A DNA stretch of 33,472 bases, taken from the NCBI GenBank assembly GCA_039819065.1, contig JBCBSS010000082.1:1-33472 (forward strand). Direction: 5' to 3'. The position numbers and the translations under genes are program-made. The notes beneath the pieces are model-generated. The model searched no databases and had not been told where the DNA came from. It saw nothing but the letters and a program-made list of their open reading frames with translations. Source of the stretch: JBCBSS01 sp039819065 (lineage in GTDB: Bacteria; Bacteroidota; Bacteroidia; Cytophagales; Cyclobacteriaceae). Positions 8,248 through 16,768 of the stretch are shown here, in pieces; the stretch's first letter is position 1, and every line of letters begins with the position of its first letter.

Positions 8248-8895
8248 ATGAAAGATCAAATCAAACTGTTTTTCAAGAATGCCTTCGCATCGTTAATTTA
8301 TAAGCACAAACCCATAGGACTATCTGCAGGAAAACTCTACTTATACCTTGATGCACTAAAAAAAACTAATAAATTGACAGCTGCAGTAATTGAAATAGGC
8401 TGTAATGTTTGCGGCACCACAGCTTTGGGTAAGGAGATGCTAAGAAAATTAAAATCTCAACGAGAATATTATGCGGTAGACACCTTTTCAGGCTTTGTTC
8501 AAGAACAATTCGACTTTGACAGACAGTTTAATACTAGGGTAGGCAAGGAAAAAGCTTTTTCGGCCAACAGTGTCAATTTAGCTAGAAAAGTACTCCGCCT
8601 GCATAAAGCAGCAGACACCAAACTAATTCAAGCCGATATTGTCCAGCTTGATAAGGAAAAGCTCCCAGAGAAAATCTCAATGGCTCTGCTTGATGTTGAT
8701 TTATATCAGCCAATTTTAAGTGCACTAGATAAAATTTATCCTAGGTTAGAAAAGGGAGGTATAATACTCGTTGATGATTGCGGGAGATCCGATCAGGAAA
8801 ATTCCTGGAAGGCAGGAATGGCCTATACCGAGTTTTGTGAAAAGAACGATATCCCTACTAAAATAGAATTTGGTATGGGAGTGATTATGAAATAA
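8248..8895 (+). CDS. TylF/MycF-like O-methyltransferase
   Basis: A 215-residue class I SAM methyltransferase. The family-like features are VIEIGCNVCGTTALGKEM (SAM loop), YAVDTFSGF, and MALLDVDLYQPILSALDKIYPRLEKGGIILVDDCG, which matches the TylF/macrocin O-methyltransferase core with its metal-binding aspartates. Such enzymes methylate sugar hydroxyls. Its position directly behind the cytidylyltransferase suggests that the target may be the sugar activated by this cassette, but methylation of another residue is equally possible. ATG start; 12 bases before the dehydrogenase gene. Confidence 0.82.
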   Translation: MKDQIKLFFKNAFASLIYKHKPIGLSAGKLYLYLDALKKTNKLTAAVIEIGCNVCGTTALGKEMLRKLKSQREYYAVDTFSGFVQEQFDFDRQFNTRVGKEKAFSANSVNLARKVLRLHKAADTKLIQADIVQLDKEKLPEKISMALLDVDLYQPILSALDKIYPRLEKGGIILVDDCGRSDQENSWKAGMAYTEFCEKNDIPTKIEFGMGVIMK

Positions 8896-8907
8896 CAGTT
8901 TTTAATC

Positions 8908-9831
8908 ATGAGAATTTTAATTTCTACCTCATCTTTTGGAAAAATTGATTCTGAGGTTACCAATCAATTGCGAACTCAAGGTTTTGAAGTAACCCTGAAT
9001 CCATACGGGAGAAAGCTTAAGCAGGAAGAGTCTATCGAATTAATGAAGGGGGTTGATGCGATAATTGCAGGCACAGAGACATTGAACCGAGAAGTACTGT
9101 CTAGTGCAACAAGACTCAAGTACTTATGTAGATTGGGTGTAGGAATGGACAATGTCGACATGGATGCTACTAAAGAAATGGGCATTGAGGTTGATAATAC
9201 ACCCGATACTCATATAAAAAGTGTGGCCGAACTTGCCTTAGGGGGTATGCTTGCCCTATTGCGTCACATTCATACTTCACACTTGAACGTTAAAAATGGC
9301 GTTTGGAAAAAGAAAATGGGATCTCAGCTATTTGGAAAAACTGTAGGCCTAATAGGCTATGGTAAGGTGAGTAAATATCTTGCTAATCTGCTTAAGCCGT
9401 TTGGTGTAAATCTCTTAGTTTCTGATCCTTACCTGAATGCGGATGATATTACTGGTGATGGGGTTAACCTACTTTCGTTGGAAGAATTATGTAAACATTC
9501 AGATATTATATCTCTTCACATACCTTACAACCAATCTAACCATCACTTAATCAATCAAGATTTATTATCCTTAGTGAAGGATGATGTACAAATCATTAAC
9601 TCTTCCAGGGGTGGGTTGATCGATGAAGATGCGCTATATACCTTCCTTAAAGATCGGCCAGCGGCAGGAGCCTACCTTGATACTTATTCTGTTGAACCTT
9701 ATCAGGGTAAACTAGTGGAACTCGACAATATTTTATTAACTCCACATATCGGTACGACAGCCAAGGAAACCCGAATTGAGATGGAAAAAATGGCTGTAGA
9801 GAAGGTGCTAAACTTCTTTAAAAATGTCTAA
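8908..9831 (+). CDS. D-2-hydroxyacid dehydrogenase (SerA/GhrB-like)
   Basis: A 307-residue NAD(P)-dependent dehydrogenase interconverting a D-2-hydroxyacid and a 2-keto acid. The dinucleotide loop is TVGLIGYGKVSKYLANLLKPFG. The catalytic triad is complete: R234 in NSSRGGLIDEDAL, E263 in SVEPY and H280 in TPHIG. There is no ACT or ASB regulatory domain, unlike long SerA enzymes, so a serine-biosynthesis role is unlikely; the family also includes 2-ketogluconate and hydroxypyruvate reductases. The last 8 bases overlap the next gene, showing tight translational coupling. Inside a polysaccharide operon it probably handles a sugar acid. Confidence 0.85.
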   Translation: MRILISTSSFGKIDSEVTNQLRTQGFEVTLNPYGRKLKQEESIELMKGVDAIIAGTETLNREVLSSATRLKYLCRLGVGMDNVDMDATKEMGIEVDNTPDTHIKSVAELALGGMLALLRHIHTSHLNVKNGVWKKKMGSQLFGKTVGLIGYGKVSKYLANLLKPFGVNLLVSDPYLNADDITGDGVNLLSLEELCKHSDIISLHIPYNQSNHHLINQDLLSLVKDDVQIINSSRGGLIDEDALYTFLKDRPAAGAYLDTYSVEPYQGKLVELDNILLTPHIGTTAKETRIEMEKMAVEKVLNFFKNV

Positions 9832-10717
9832 AATTTTAGTAACCGGGGGATCGGGTTTTTTGGGAAGCCACATTGCCGACGCGTTGACACGTACGGGACA
9901 TCAAGTGACCTTATTTGATATGTATGAATCAAAATGGAAAAGTGATGATCAAGAAACGGTTGTAGGCGACATACTCGATCAGGAACTGCTGACCAAGGCC
10001 GTAGAAGGCAAAGATGTGATATACCATTTAGCGGCTTTGGCTGATTTGAATGAGGCCAAGACCAAGCCTCTGGAAACTGTGCAGATTAATATACTAGGCA
10101 CCGTAAAACTGTTGGAGGCAGCTAGGCTTGCAGGTGTTAAAAGAGTAATGTTTGGATCTACTGTGTATGTTTACAGCCGTCATGGAGGGTTCTATCGCTG
10201 TAGTAAACAGGCCTGTGAAAACTATATAGAAGAGTATTATAATAAGTATGGGCTTGAATACACGATTCTAAGATATGGTAGTCTATACGGAACAAGAACT
10301 GATAATAGGAACGGGGTTTACAGGCTGCTGAAACAGTTTATGGAGGAAAGTCAGGTCAGCTATCAGGGTAGTGAAGATGATAAGAGGGAATATATTCATG
10401 TAGAAGACGCTGCAGAACTAAGTGTGAAAGCTTTAGAAGATGATTACTCGAACAAACATTTAACACTAACTGGAAACGATAAGCTTACCATAAGTGAGTT
10501 ATTTAAAATGTTTGGCGAGATTCTGAATAAAGACGTCCACGTCTTATATGATAAAGGTCTACCAGGTAAAAGCGGACATTACGCTGTAACACCCTATACA
10601 TTCATTCCTAAGCTCGGTAGAAAGGTTGTACTCAATGAATATGTTGATATGGGCCAGGGAATTATCCAGGTGGTTGAAATGATCCATAACCAACTAAACG
10701 AAAACCGAGAAAACTAA
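9824..10717 (+). CDS. NAD-dependent epimerase/dehydratase (extended SDR)
   Basis: A 297-residue extended short-chain dehydrogenase acting on a nucleotide-sugar or sugar-phosphate. The NAD loop is VTGGSGFLGSHIADAL, and an aspartate in VTLFDMY favours NAD. S112/T113 and Y124xxxK128 (FYRCSKQACE) form the catalytic centre. The segment REYIHVEDAAELSVKAL is typical of NDP-sugar epimerases. The start ATG overlaps the preceding stop by 8 bases, and the next gene begins one base after its stop. Whether it epimerises, dehydrates or oxidises C1 cannot be decided from motifs. Confidence 0.85.
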   Translation: MSKILVTGGSGFLGSHIADALTRTGHQVTLFDMYESKWKSDDQETVVGDILDQELLTKAVEGKDVIYHLAALADLNEAKTKPLETVQINILGTVKLLEAARLAGVKRVMFGSTVYVYSRHGGFYRCSKQACENYIEEYYNKYGLEYTILRYGSLYGTRTDNRNGVYRLLKQFMEESQVSYQGSEDDKREYIHVEDAAELSVKALEDDYSNKHLTLTGNDKLTISELFKMFGEILNKDVHVLYDKGLPGKSGHYAVTPYTFIPKLGRKVVLNEYVDMGQGIIQVVEMIHNQLNENREN

Positions 10718-10718
10718 G

Positions 10719-11396
10719 GTGAAAACAATCTATCCAACTTCCTTACCCCAGGCTATTTTCTTTGATTTTGATGGAGTAATTCTAGAATCAGGTGATATTA
10801 AAACTGATGCATTTGTCGAGCTGTTCGATCATCTGGATACAGAAACAAAAAAGACAATAAAGCAACACCATATGGATAATATGGGCGTTTCCAGGTTTAA
10901 GAAATTTGAGTGGATTTATAAGAATCTTTTAGATCGGGATATTACTGAAGCAGAGCTTAAATCTCTTGGTGATCACTTCTCAGATATTGTATTCAAGAAG
11001 GTGCTAGCATGCCCTGCTGTTTCAGGGGCGGAACAACTTTTAGAATGGGCTAAGCACAATACTTTGAGCTTTGTGGCTTCTGGTACACCGGAAAAGGAAC
11101 TACGTGAAATCGTTGAAAAAAGAAACCTAACACATTATTTTGATGATGTAAAAGGCTCGCCAGCTACCAAAACGCAAATTGTCAATGAAAAACTAGCGAA
11201 ACATAAGCTAGATAAACACAATTGCTGGTTTGTTGGAGATGCCAATACTGATTATTTAGCATCTGTCGAAACTGACTTAAATTTCATTGCTCGTTTAACC
11301 CCCGACATGAATGACTTTTGGAAGAACAAGAATGTGTGGAAAGTGGATGATATGATTGAGGTTTTTGAAAAATTCAGTGTCTTGAACGGTAAATAG
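10719..11396 (+). CDS. HAD-superfamily phosphatase
   Basis: A 225-residue HAD hydrolase with a helical C1 cap, like phosphoglycolate phosphatase or beta-phosphoglucomutase. Motif I is FFDFDGVILES, with nucleophile D16 and acid/base D18. Motif II is SFVASGTPEKE. The motif III lysine is in GSPATKTQIV, and motif IV is WFVGDANTDYLAS. GTG start; one base separates it from the SDR stop. In this cassette it probably removes the phosphate from a sugar-acid phosphate before activation, as KdsC and related phosphatases do in ulosonic-acid pathways. That role is inferred from context. Confidence 0.85.
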   Translation: MKTIYPTSLPQAIFFDFDGVILESGDIKTDAFVELFDHLDTETKKTIKQHHMDNMGVSRFKKFEWIYKNLLDRDITEAELKSLGDHFSDIVFKKVLACPAVSGAEQLLEWAKHNTLSFVASGTPEKELREIVEKRNLTHYFDDVKGSPATKTQIVNEKLAKHKLDKHNCWFVGDANTDYLASVETDLNFIARLTPDMNDFWKNKNVWKVDDMIEVFEKFSVLNGK

Positions 11397-11403
11397 TTTG
11401 ACA

Positions 11404-12093
11404 ATGAATGTTCGAGAAATTAAGAGCCGTGATGAGCTTGATTCAGTTGCTGCAGATCTGATTGTCGATATACTAGGAAGGGCTATTAACGATAAGGGCA
11501 TTGCTCATTTGGCCGTGTCAGGTGGTAGCACGCCCAATGGGTTATTTCAGCTTCTAGCTAACGGCTACCAAAATGAATTGCACTGGGAAAAAGTGATGAT
11601 CTGGTGGGTTGATGAGAGGTGGGTTCCGGTTGACCATGATGAAAACAACTATGCCCAAGCGAACAAGGCAGGCTTGGGGTCATTGGGAGCCAAGCTTTTC
11701 CCAATGGATACCAGTTTTTCTAACGCTCAAGAGACCGGTGATAATTATATAGGCCTTTTAAAACAATATTTTGAAGGTGATACTCCGCCAGCGTTAGATT
11801 TGATATTACTTGGAGCAGGTACTGATGGGCACACAGCATCGCTATTTGAGGAGCATATTGAGCTACTTGACGATAGTCGTTGGGTGGTGGTAACCAGAAA
11901 CCCTCATAACCTTCAGACAAGAATATCTTTAAACTTTAATGTGTTAATTAAGGCGCATCACCAGATCTTACTGATCCCAGGACAGAACAAAAAAGAGACT
12001 TTAGAAAGGATAAAGAATCGTACTGAACCTTTTTTACCCATCCAGATCGTCATGTCAAAAGCCAATAATCCAGTAATTTTGACCGATATATAA
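11404..12093 (+). CDS. 6-phosphogluconolactonase-like protein (Pgl/DevB family)
   Basis: A 229-residue member of the Pgl/NagB superfamily, with the lactonase signatures LAVSGGSTPNGLFQLLA, VMIWWVDERWVPVDHDENNY and LLGAGTDGHTASLF. These match DevB-type 6-phosphogluconolactonase better than glucosamine-6-phosphate deaminase. The start is set at the ATG at 11404; an in-frame TTG at 11398 adds two residues. No glucose-6-phosphate dehydrogenase or Gnd gene accompanies it, so it is unlikely to be the pentose-phosphate enzyme of this genome. It may open a sugar lactone made by the cassette. The spacing is 7 bases after the HAD stop. Confidence 0.85.
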   Translation: MNVREIKSRDELDSVAADLIVDILGRAINDKGIAHLAVSGGSTPNGLFQLLANGYQNELHWEKVMIWWVDERWVPVDHDENNYAQANKAGLGSLGAKLFPMDTSFSNAQETGDNYIGLLKQYFEGDTPPALDLILLGAGTDGHTASLFEEHIELLDDSRWVVVTRNPHNLQTRISLNFNVLIKAHHQILLIPGQNKKETLERIKNRTEPFLPIQIVMSKANNPVILTDI

Positions 12094-12138
12094 TCGGAAT
12101 AGGATATAGAAGTACACCGTCCTTTCTATCTCAAGTAA

Positions 12139-13236
12139 ATGATGAAGAAGAAACTGTTGATCGTTAGACCCACTATGGGGCATGGAGGAGCCGATAGGGT
12201 TACGCTCAATCTTTTAAGGTATCTCAACCCTGAGTCATTTGAGGTTGAATTGGTTTTAATGCGGGCCGAAGGAGCATATATTGACGAAATTCCTGATCAT
12301 GTGCAGGTTATTGACACACATACCAAAAACCTCTGGTTCTATATTTTTCCGCTATATCGCTATTTTAAGAAACACAGACCTGATATTGTGTTTTCTACTT
12401 GTGGCGGTGCCAATATGCCGCTTTCGCTTTTGGCGTTTCTCACTAGAAAGCGGAAATACAAATTGATTCTATCAGAACGCAACATTCTTTTTCCTCCGGG
12501 TAAGAGCAGAATCAAGAGGACGATAATGCTTTTAGTCAAAAGATTCTTTTATTCCTTCGCTGATGTACATACAGCTGTATCACAAGGAGTTAAAGAAGAA
12601 ATGATAGACCGCTTTAAATTGCCTGAAAAGGATATTTTAGTGGTTGATAATCCGGTCATCACCCCTGATTTGGCAGTAAAAGCTGAAGAAAGGGTAGAGC
12701 ACTCATGGTTTAAAGACACTCGTGAGGTTCCGGTCATTCTTCATGTAGGCAGGTTTGTCTACCAGAAAGATCATGAGACGCTCATTCACTCGTTTCATGA
12801 ATTGACTAAAAAACGTAAGGCTCGGTTGGTTTTATTAGGTGAAGGGCCACTTAGAAAGCAAGTGGAATCGTTAATTCAAAACTTAGGGCTGGAAGATCAG
12901 GTGTATTTCGGAGGGTTCGATAAAAACCCTTTTAAATATATGGCTAAGTGCGATGCGTTTGTATTAAGCTCCAAACATGAAGGAATGCCAGGCGTGTTGA
13001 TTCAAGCTATGGCTTGTGGAGCTAAATGTGTATCAACGGATTGTAGAACAGGGCCGAATGAAATAATTAAGGAAGAACTTAACAATGGGATGCTTGTACC
13101 GGTAGGCGATGTACAGAAAATGTCAAAAGCCATTGATGATATATTGTCAATAGAACTGTCCGATATCAAGAGTTCTGTTTCAAGATTTGAAATGGGGCCT
13201 TCTGTTAAGACCTACCTAAACGCCATCGAGCATTGA
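12139..13236 (+). CDS. Glycosyltransferase family 4 protein
   Basis: A 365-residue GT-B glycosyltransferase. The N-terminal acceptor domain begins LLIVRPTMGHGGADRVTLNLL, with the usual glycine-rich loop. The donor domain shows VILHVGRFVYQKDHETLIHSF, ARLVLLGEGPLRKQVESLI and the catalytic-type KHEGMPGVLIQAMACGAKCV followed by DCRTGPNEII, common in amino-sugar-transferring GT4 enzymes. ATG start after a 45-base gap with no recognisable signal. The stop overlaps the TTG start of the next gene by four bases. Confidence 0.9.
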   Translation: MMKKKLLIVRPTMGHGGADRVTLNLLRYLNPESFEVELVLMRAEGAYIDEIPDHVQVIDTHTKNLWFYIFPLYRYFKKHRPDIVFSTCGGANMPLSLLAFLTRKRKYKLILSERNILFPPGKSRIKRTIMLLVKRFFYSFADVHTAVSQGVKEEMIDRFKLPEKDILVVDNPVITPDLAVKAEERVEHSWFKDTREVPVILHVGRFVYQKDHETLIHSFHELTKKRKARLVLLGEGPLRKQVESLIQNLGLEDQVYFGGFDKNPFKYMAKCDAFVLSSKHEGMPGVLIQAMACGAKCVSTDCRTGPNEIIKEELNNGMLVPVGDVQKMSKAIDDILSIELSDIKSSVSRFEMGPSVKTYLNAIEH

Positions 13237-14423
13237 AGAAAACTATCCACTTTTATATCACTAACCCTAATCATCATTGGGAGATATTTCGACCTATAAT
13301 GATTAGCTTAAAATCTGATGGATTTGATATTAGGCTCATAAGCTTATGCGAATTTAGACGGATGGAAACCCCTAAATCAGAACTTAACTCCTTAGGCATA
13401 CCATATACTATCTTGGCAGGACTGAAGTTTAAAGGTGCATCAACTAGTACCGGTAAGCGTTATGTTGGCGGCAATCAAAGTTTTGTCAGAAATGTTCTAA
13501 GATGGTTAATTTGGATGGTTCGGTTAAGACCTGATTTGAGAAAGAAAACCAGATCTGATTACAACCTCGCCGTTATTCCAAACGATGTCGCTTACCCTCT
13601 TAGTTTAGTGGTTAAGTATTTGAAAAGAAGAGGGAAGAAATTGGTCCTCTTTCAAGAGGGGATTAGGTTTCCGCTTCCGAACGAAGAAGGGCAAATAAAC
13701 TACGGCAATAGTGGTGTTGATCATTTGTTTTCATGGGGTGAAAAGTCAGCAACATACTTCAGACAACATATTCAGAAGAATACAAAAGTGGAAGTATTGG
13801 GTAATCCACGATTTGATAAGATGATAAGCAAAGATTACCATGAGCATCTTGTCGACATTAAGAGAGAGAATGATCTTGGTGACTTAAACATTCTATATGC
13901 AAGCAACCCAGTGGACGATCAAGGTTTTTGCTCTCTTTCAGAAAAGCTTAACCTATTTAGGCAGACTATTGAGTCGCTCAAACCATTTAGAAAAGAAGCC
14001 AATCTCAAATTGTGGTACAGATTACACCCACGCGAAGATTCCAATGATTTTAATGATGTTATTAGGGAATCAGAAGCTCAAGAATGGGTTAAGCCTCTTC
14101 AAACTCCACCGCTCTTTCCGGTAGTCAGGTCAATGGATTTCGTGATAGTACTGGCTTCCACAGTTGGACTTGAATCGTTAATGAACGATGTACCAATAGG
14201 CGTACTAAAAATACCGAGATACAATTTTGTTTTTGATTATGTAGATCAGGAAGTTGCCATAGGATTAAACCCTCAAGATGATGATCTATACCGTAAGATA
14301 ATTACCTGGATTAAAGACTTCCACCTTAAAAAGCACAAAGAATATGTAAATTCACACGTTGCTAATCTGGGTAAAAGCACTGAACTAATATCCTCGCGGC
14401 TCAAAGAAGTATATGGTAACTAG
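13233..14423 (+). CDS. Putative GT-B-type surface-carbohydrate biosynthesis protein
   Basis: A 396-residue soluble protein that I cannot assign to a named family with certainty. The first residues (IHFYITNPNHHWEIFRPIM), the central KKLVLFQEGIRFPLP and DHLFSWGEKSATYF, VEVLGNPRFDKM, and the later LWYRLHPREDSNDF and VIVLASTVGLESLMNDVPIGVL resemble GT-B proteins of the UDP-GlcNAc 2-epimerase, CDP-glycerol transferase and capsule-synthesis type. Its TTG start lies in a TTGA overlap with the preceding stop, so it is translationally coupled to the GT4 gene. A glycosyl- or glycerophosphotransferase is the best guess. Confidence 0.7.
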   Translation: MKKTIHFYITNPNHHWEIFRPIMISLKSDGFDIRLISLCEFRRMETPKSELNSLGIPYTILAGLKFKGASTSTGKRYVGGNQSFVRNVLRWLIWMVRLRPDLRKKTRSDYNLAVIPNDVAYPLSLVVKYLKRRGKKLVLFQEGIRFPLPNEEGQINYGNSGVDHLFSWGEKSATYFRQHIQKNTKVEVLGNPRFDKMISKDYHEHLVDIKRENDLGDLNILYASNPVDDQGFCSLSEKLNLFRQTIESLKPFRKEANLKLWYRLHPREDSNDFNDVIRESEAQEWVKPLQTPPLFPVVRSMDFVIVLASTVGLESLMNDVPIGVLKIPRYNFVFDYVDQEVAIGLNPQDDDLYRKIITWIKDFHLKKHKEYVNSHVANLGKSTELISSRLKEVYGN

Positions 14424-15681
14424 TATTGGTCAAGGTATTAATAGGGTAAACAGGAAAGTAGCGAAAACCAGTATCTGGCCCCTAAGACTGTGGTTTTTGT
14501 TCTTCGTTATGTTCCCTTTCTATGTTTTTGGAAGTGGACTCCCTCAGCCTGCCGACTGGATCATGGCTATTCTTTTTGCTTACTTTTACTTGAATAACTG
14601 GAAGGTTTTGGGCCTATCTAACAGTACAGTGGTCAAGGCTTTATTTTACTTTGTCGCAATTGTGGTGATAATCAACACGTTGTGGAGCCCTTTTATAGAT
14701 CAATCTCAGGAGAAACGCATTCCTTCATATTTTCACTCTCTGTTTTATGTTTATAACTATTTAGTATTTGGTGCCTCAATCATTCTGACCCAAAAATATG
14801 GGCGTAAAGCGCTTGTTTACACTGCTTATGCTGTTGGCACTTCCTTGATCCTCCAAAGCGGTATTTCAATACTTACAGGACTGGGTACATCGCGAGATGC
14901 GCTTTTCTTTAATAACCCTAATCAGCTTGGCTATTATGCGCTTTTGGCAGGGTCTTTATTGATTTATGCGGTCAGAGTGATCAAAATCAATACAATTTTT
15001 CAGGTCGTTGCATATCTTTCATTTTTATATTTAACATTACTTTCTGCCTCTAAAGCTGCTCTAGCGGGTTCAGTAATTCTAGTGACACTTGCTGTTCTGG
15101 GCCAAGGCTTGCTCAATTGGAGGCAATTTATAGCATTGACATTGGCAGTTGGAATTGGCTACTACCTTATTACTGAAGGAGGTGCTGTAACAGAGTTGTT
15201 TACCTATTCTACGGAAAGATTTAGTACCATAGGCGAATCGGGTGATGACTCCATTGAAGGGCGTGGTTATGATCGTATCTTTAATGAGCCAGAATACATT
15301 TTTTTAGGAGCAGGAGAAGGTGGCTACTATAGATTTGATACTTTACTTAAAGCAGGAGAAATACATTCAACTTTTGGTACCATAATTTTTTGTTATGGAG
15401 TTTTGGGGTTCACAGTCTTTTTTAGATTCCTGGCCAAGGTTTTTAAAGGATCTTCTTTATTTGAACTATTGTATTTCGTGCCTATCGCTGCATATAGTGT
15501 GACGCATCAAGGACTTAGATCCACTCTTTTTTGGGTATTCCTTGCAGTTATCTATTTATTAAACCGTTATAAATTAGCCAATCAACCCAGAAAAATTGTC
15601 GGCAGTAAGAATATTAAGAATCACAACAGTCCCCATTTCTCTAAATATCCTCTTAAGAGGCCAACTCAAGTACATGCATGA
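14413..15681 (+). CDS. O-antigen polymerase/ligase-like membrane protein (Wzy candidate)
   Basis: A 422-residue polytopic membrane protein with about ten or more hydrophobic segments. A large loop after residue 255 contains RFSTIGESGDDSIEGRGYD and FLGAGEGGYYRF, and NNPNQLGYYALLAGSLLIYA lies further upstream. This layout is typical of Wzy polymerases and WaaL-like ligases, which are poorly conserved. As the only such protein in the operon it is the likely periplasmic polymerase for repeat units flipped by the Wzx. It overlaps the previous gene by 11 bases and the next by up to 86; its last ~29 residues are encoded in a different frame over the next gene. Confidence 0.8.
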   Translation: MVTSIGQGINRVNRKVAKTSIWPLRLWFLFFVMFPFYVFGSGLPQPADWIMAILFAYFYLNNWKVLGLSNSTVVKALFYFVAIVVIINTLWSPFIDQSQEKRIPSYFHSLFYVYNYLVFGASIILTQKYGRKALVYTAYAVGTSLILQSGISILTGLGTSRDALFFNNPNQLGYYALLAGSLLIYAVRVIKINTIFQVVAYLSFLYLTLLSASKAALAGSVILVTLAVLGQGLLNWRQFIALTLAVGIGYYLITEGGAVTELFTYSTERFSTIGESGDDSIEGRGYDRIFNEPEYIFLGAGEGGYYRFDTLLKAGEIHSTFGTIIFCYGVLGFTVFFRFLAKVFKGSSLFELLYFVPIAAYSVTHQGLRSTLFWVFLAVIYLLNRYKLANQPRKIVGSKNIKNHNSPHFSKYPLKRPTQVHA

Positions 15682-16768
15682 GAAGGGCTTTGAGGTCATA
15701 GCAGTTAGTGCTCATGGCTCTGAGATAAAGGAAATTGAAGAGAGGGAAGGAGTAAAACACTTTGTAGTACCTTTTACACGGACAATAAGCCCTATAAAAG
15801 ACCTAATGGCTCTTGCGAAGCTGATTAGGTTGATGATTAGCCTGAAACCACATATTGTACATACTCATACGCCTAAGGCTGGTTTATTGGGCATGATAGC
15901 CGCGTATTTGAGCAGAGTTCCTGTGCGTATGCATACTGTAGCAGGCCTTCCTGTAATGGAAGCTCAAGGATTTACCCGGAAAATATTGACTTTTACTGAG
16001 AGCCTTACTTATAAGTGTGCCTCTAAGATCTATCCCAACTCATTTCAATTGAAAGAATGGATTGTCAGAAACATTGGACCTAGTCAATCCAAGATCTCAG
16101 TCATTGGCAATGGTACCTCAAACGGAATTGATACAAACTATTACTCAATTGACAGGTCTATAGAACAAAAAGCCTTAGATATCAGGCAAGAATTGAGAAT
16201 AGATTCATCAGAAAAGGTGTTGGTTTTTGTTGGTAGGCTTGTCCGTGATAAGGGTATTGTGGAGTTAATCAAAGCTTTCAATCTCCTTAATTCTCAATCG
16301 CTACACTTGGTGCTGGTTGGAGGATATGAAGATGAAAGAGACCCGGTTCCTGAAGAGACCAAAGCCTTGATCGAAAAAAAGACCAATATTAAAGCTGTTG
16401 GTTTCCAGAAAGATATTAGACCTTATTTAGCACTTGCAGACATATTCGTTTTTCCAAGCTATAGAGAAGGCTTTCCTAATGTAGTATTGCAAGCACTTTC
16501 CATGGGCCTTTGTTGCATTGTTACTGATATCAATGGATGTAACGAGGTAATAAGCCATGGCATAAACGGCTTAATTGTTAAACCGAAAGACTCTGAATCA
16601 CTGCAAAAAGCGCTTATGGAGATTCTATCGAATGATAAGTTATTTAAAACTATGAGCGAGAATGCACGGTCTTCTGTGGTGGATAAATACGAACAAAAGA
16701 AATATTGGAAGATGTTATTGATGGAATATAAACGTGCACTTTCCAAAAATGTACCGGAATATAGTTAA
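15596..16768 (+). CDS. Glycosyltransferase family 4 protein
   Basis: A 390-residue GT-B glycosyltransferase. The N-terminus VRILRITTVPISLNILLRGQLKYM is the conserved first strand and loop of this branch, so translation must start close to the TTG at 15596, inside the polymerase gene. The ATG at 15674 would delete the first strand. Other signatures are PHIVHTHTPKAGLLGMIAAY, VLVFVGRLVRDKGIVELIKAF, and REGFPNVVLQALSMGLCCIV followed by DINGCNEVI. Directly before the PglC-like gene, this transferase may add the second sugar. Confidence 0.88.
   Translation: MSAVRILRITTVPISLNILLRGQLKYMHEKGFEVIAVSAHGSEIKEIEEREGVKHFVVPFTRTISPIKDLMALAKLIRLMISLKPHIVHTHTPKAGLLGMIAAYLSRVPVRMHTVAGLPVMEAQGFTRKILTFTESLTYKCASKIYPNSFQLKEWIVRNIGPSQSKISVIGNGTSNGIDTNYYSIDRSIEQKALDIRQELRIDSSEKVLVFVGRLVRDKGIVELIKAFNLLNSQSLHLVLVGGYEDERDPVPEETKALIEKKTNIKAVGFQKDIRPYLALADIFVFPSYREGFPNVVLQALSMGLCCIVTDINGCNEVISHGINGLIVKPKDSESLQKALMEILSNDKLFKTMSENARSSVVDKYEQKKYWKMLLMEYKRALSKNVPEYS

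Noticed and set aside
8908..9831. Serine-pathway phosphoglycerate dehydrogenase (serA)
   Set aside because: It lacks the regulatory domain of long SerA enzymes, and its context is sugar-acid genes with no serC or serB homologue beside it.
11404..12093. Glucosamine-6-phosphate deaminase (nagB)
   Set aside because: The SGGSTP, WWVDERWVP and GTDGHTASLF motifs fit the lactonase branch better.
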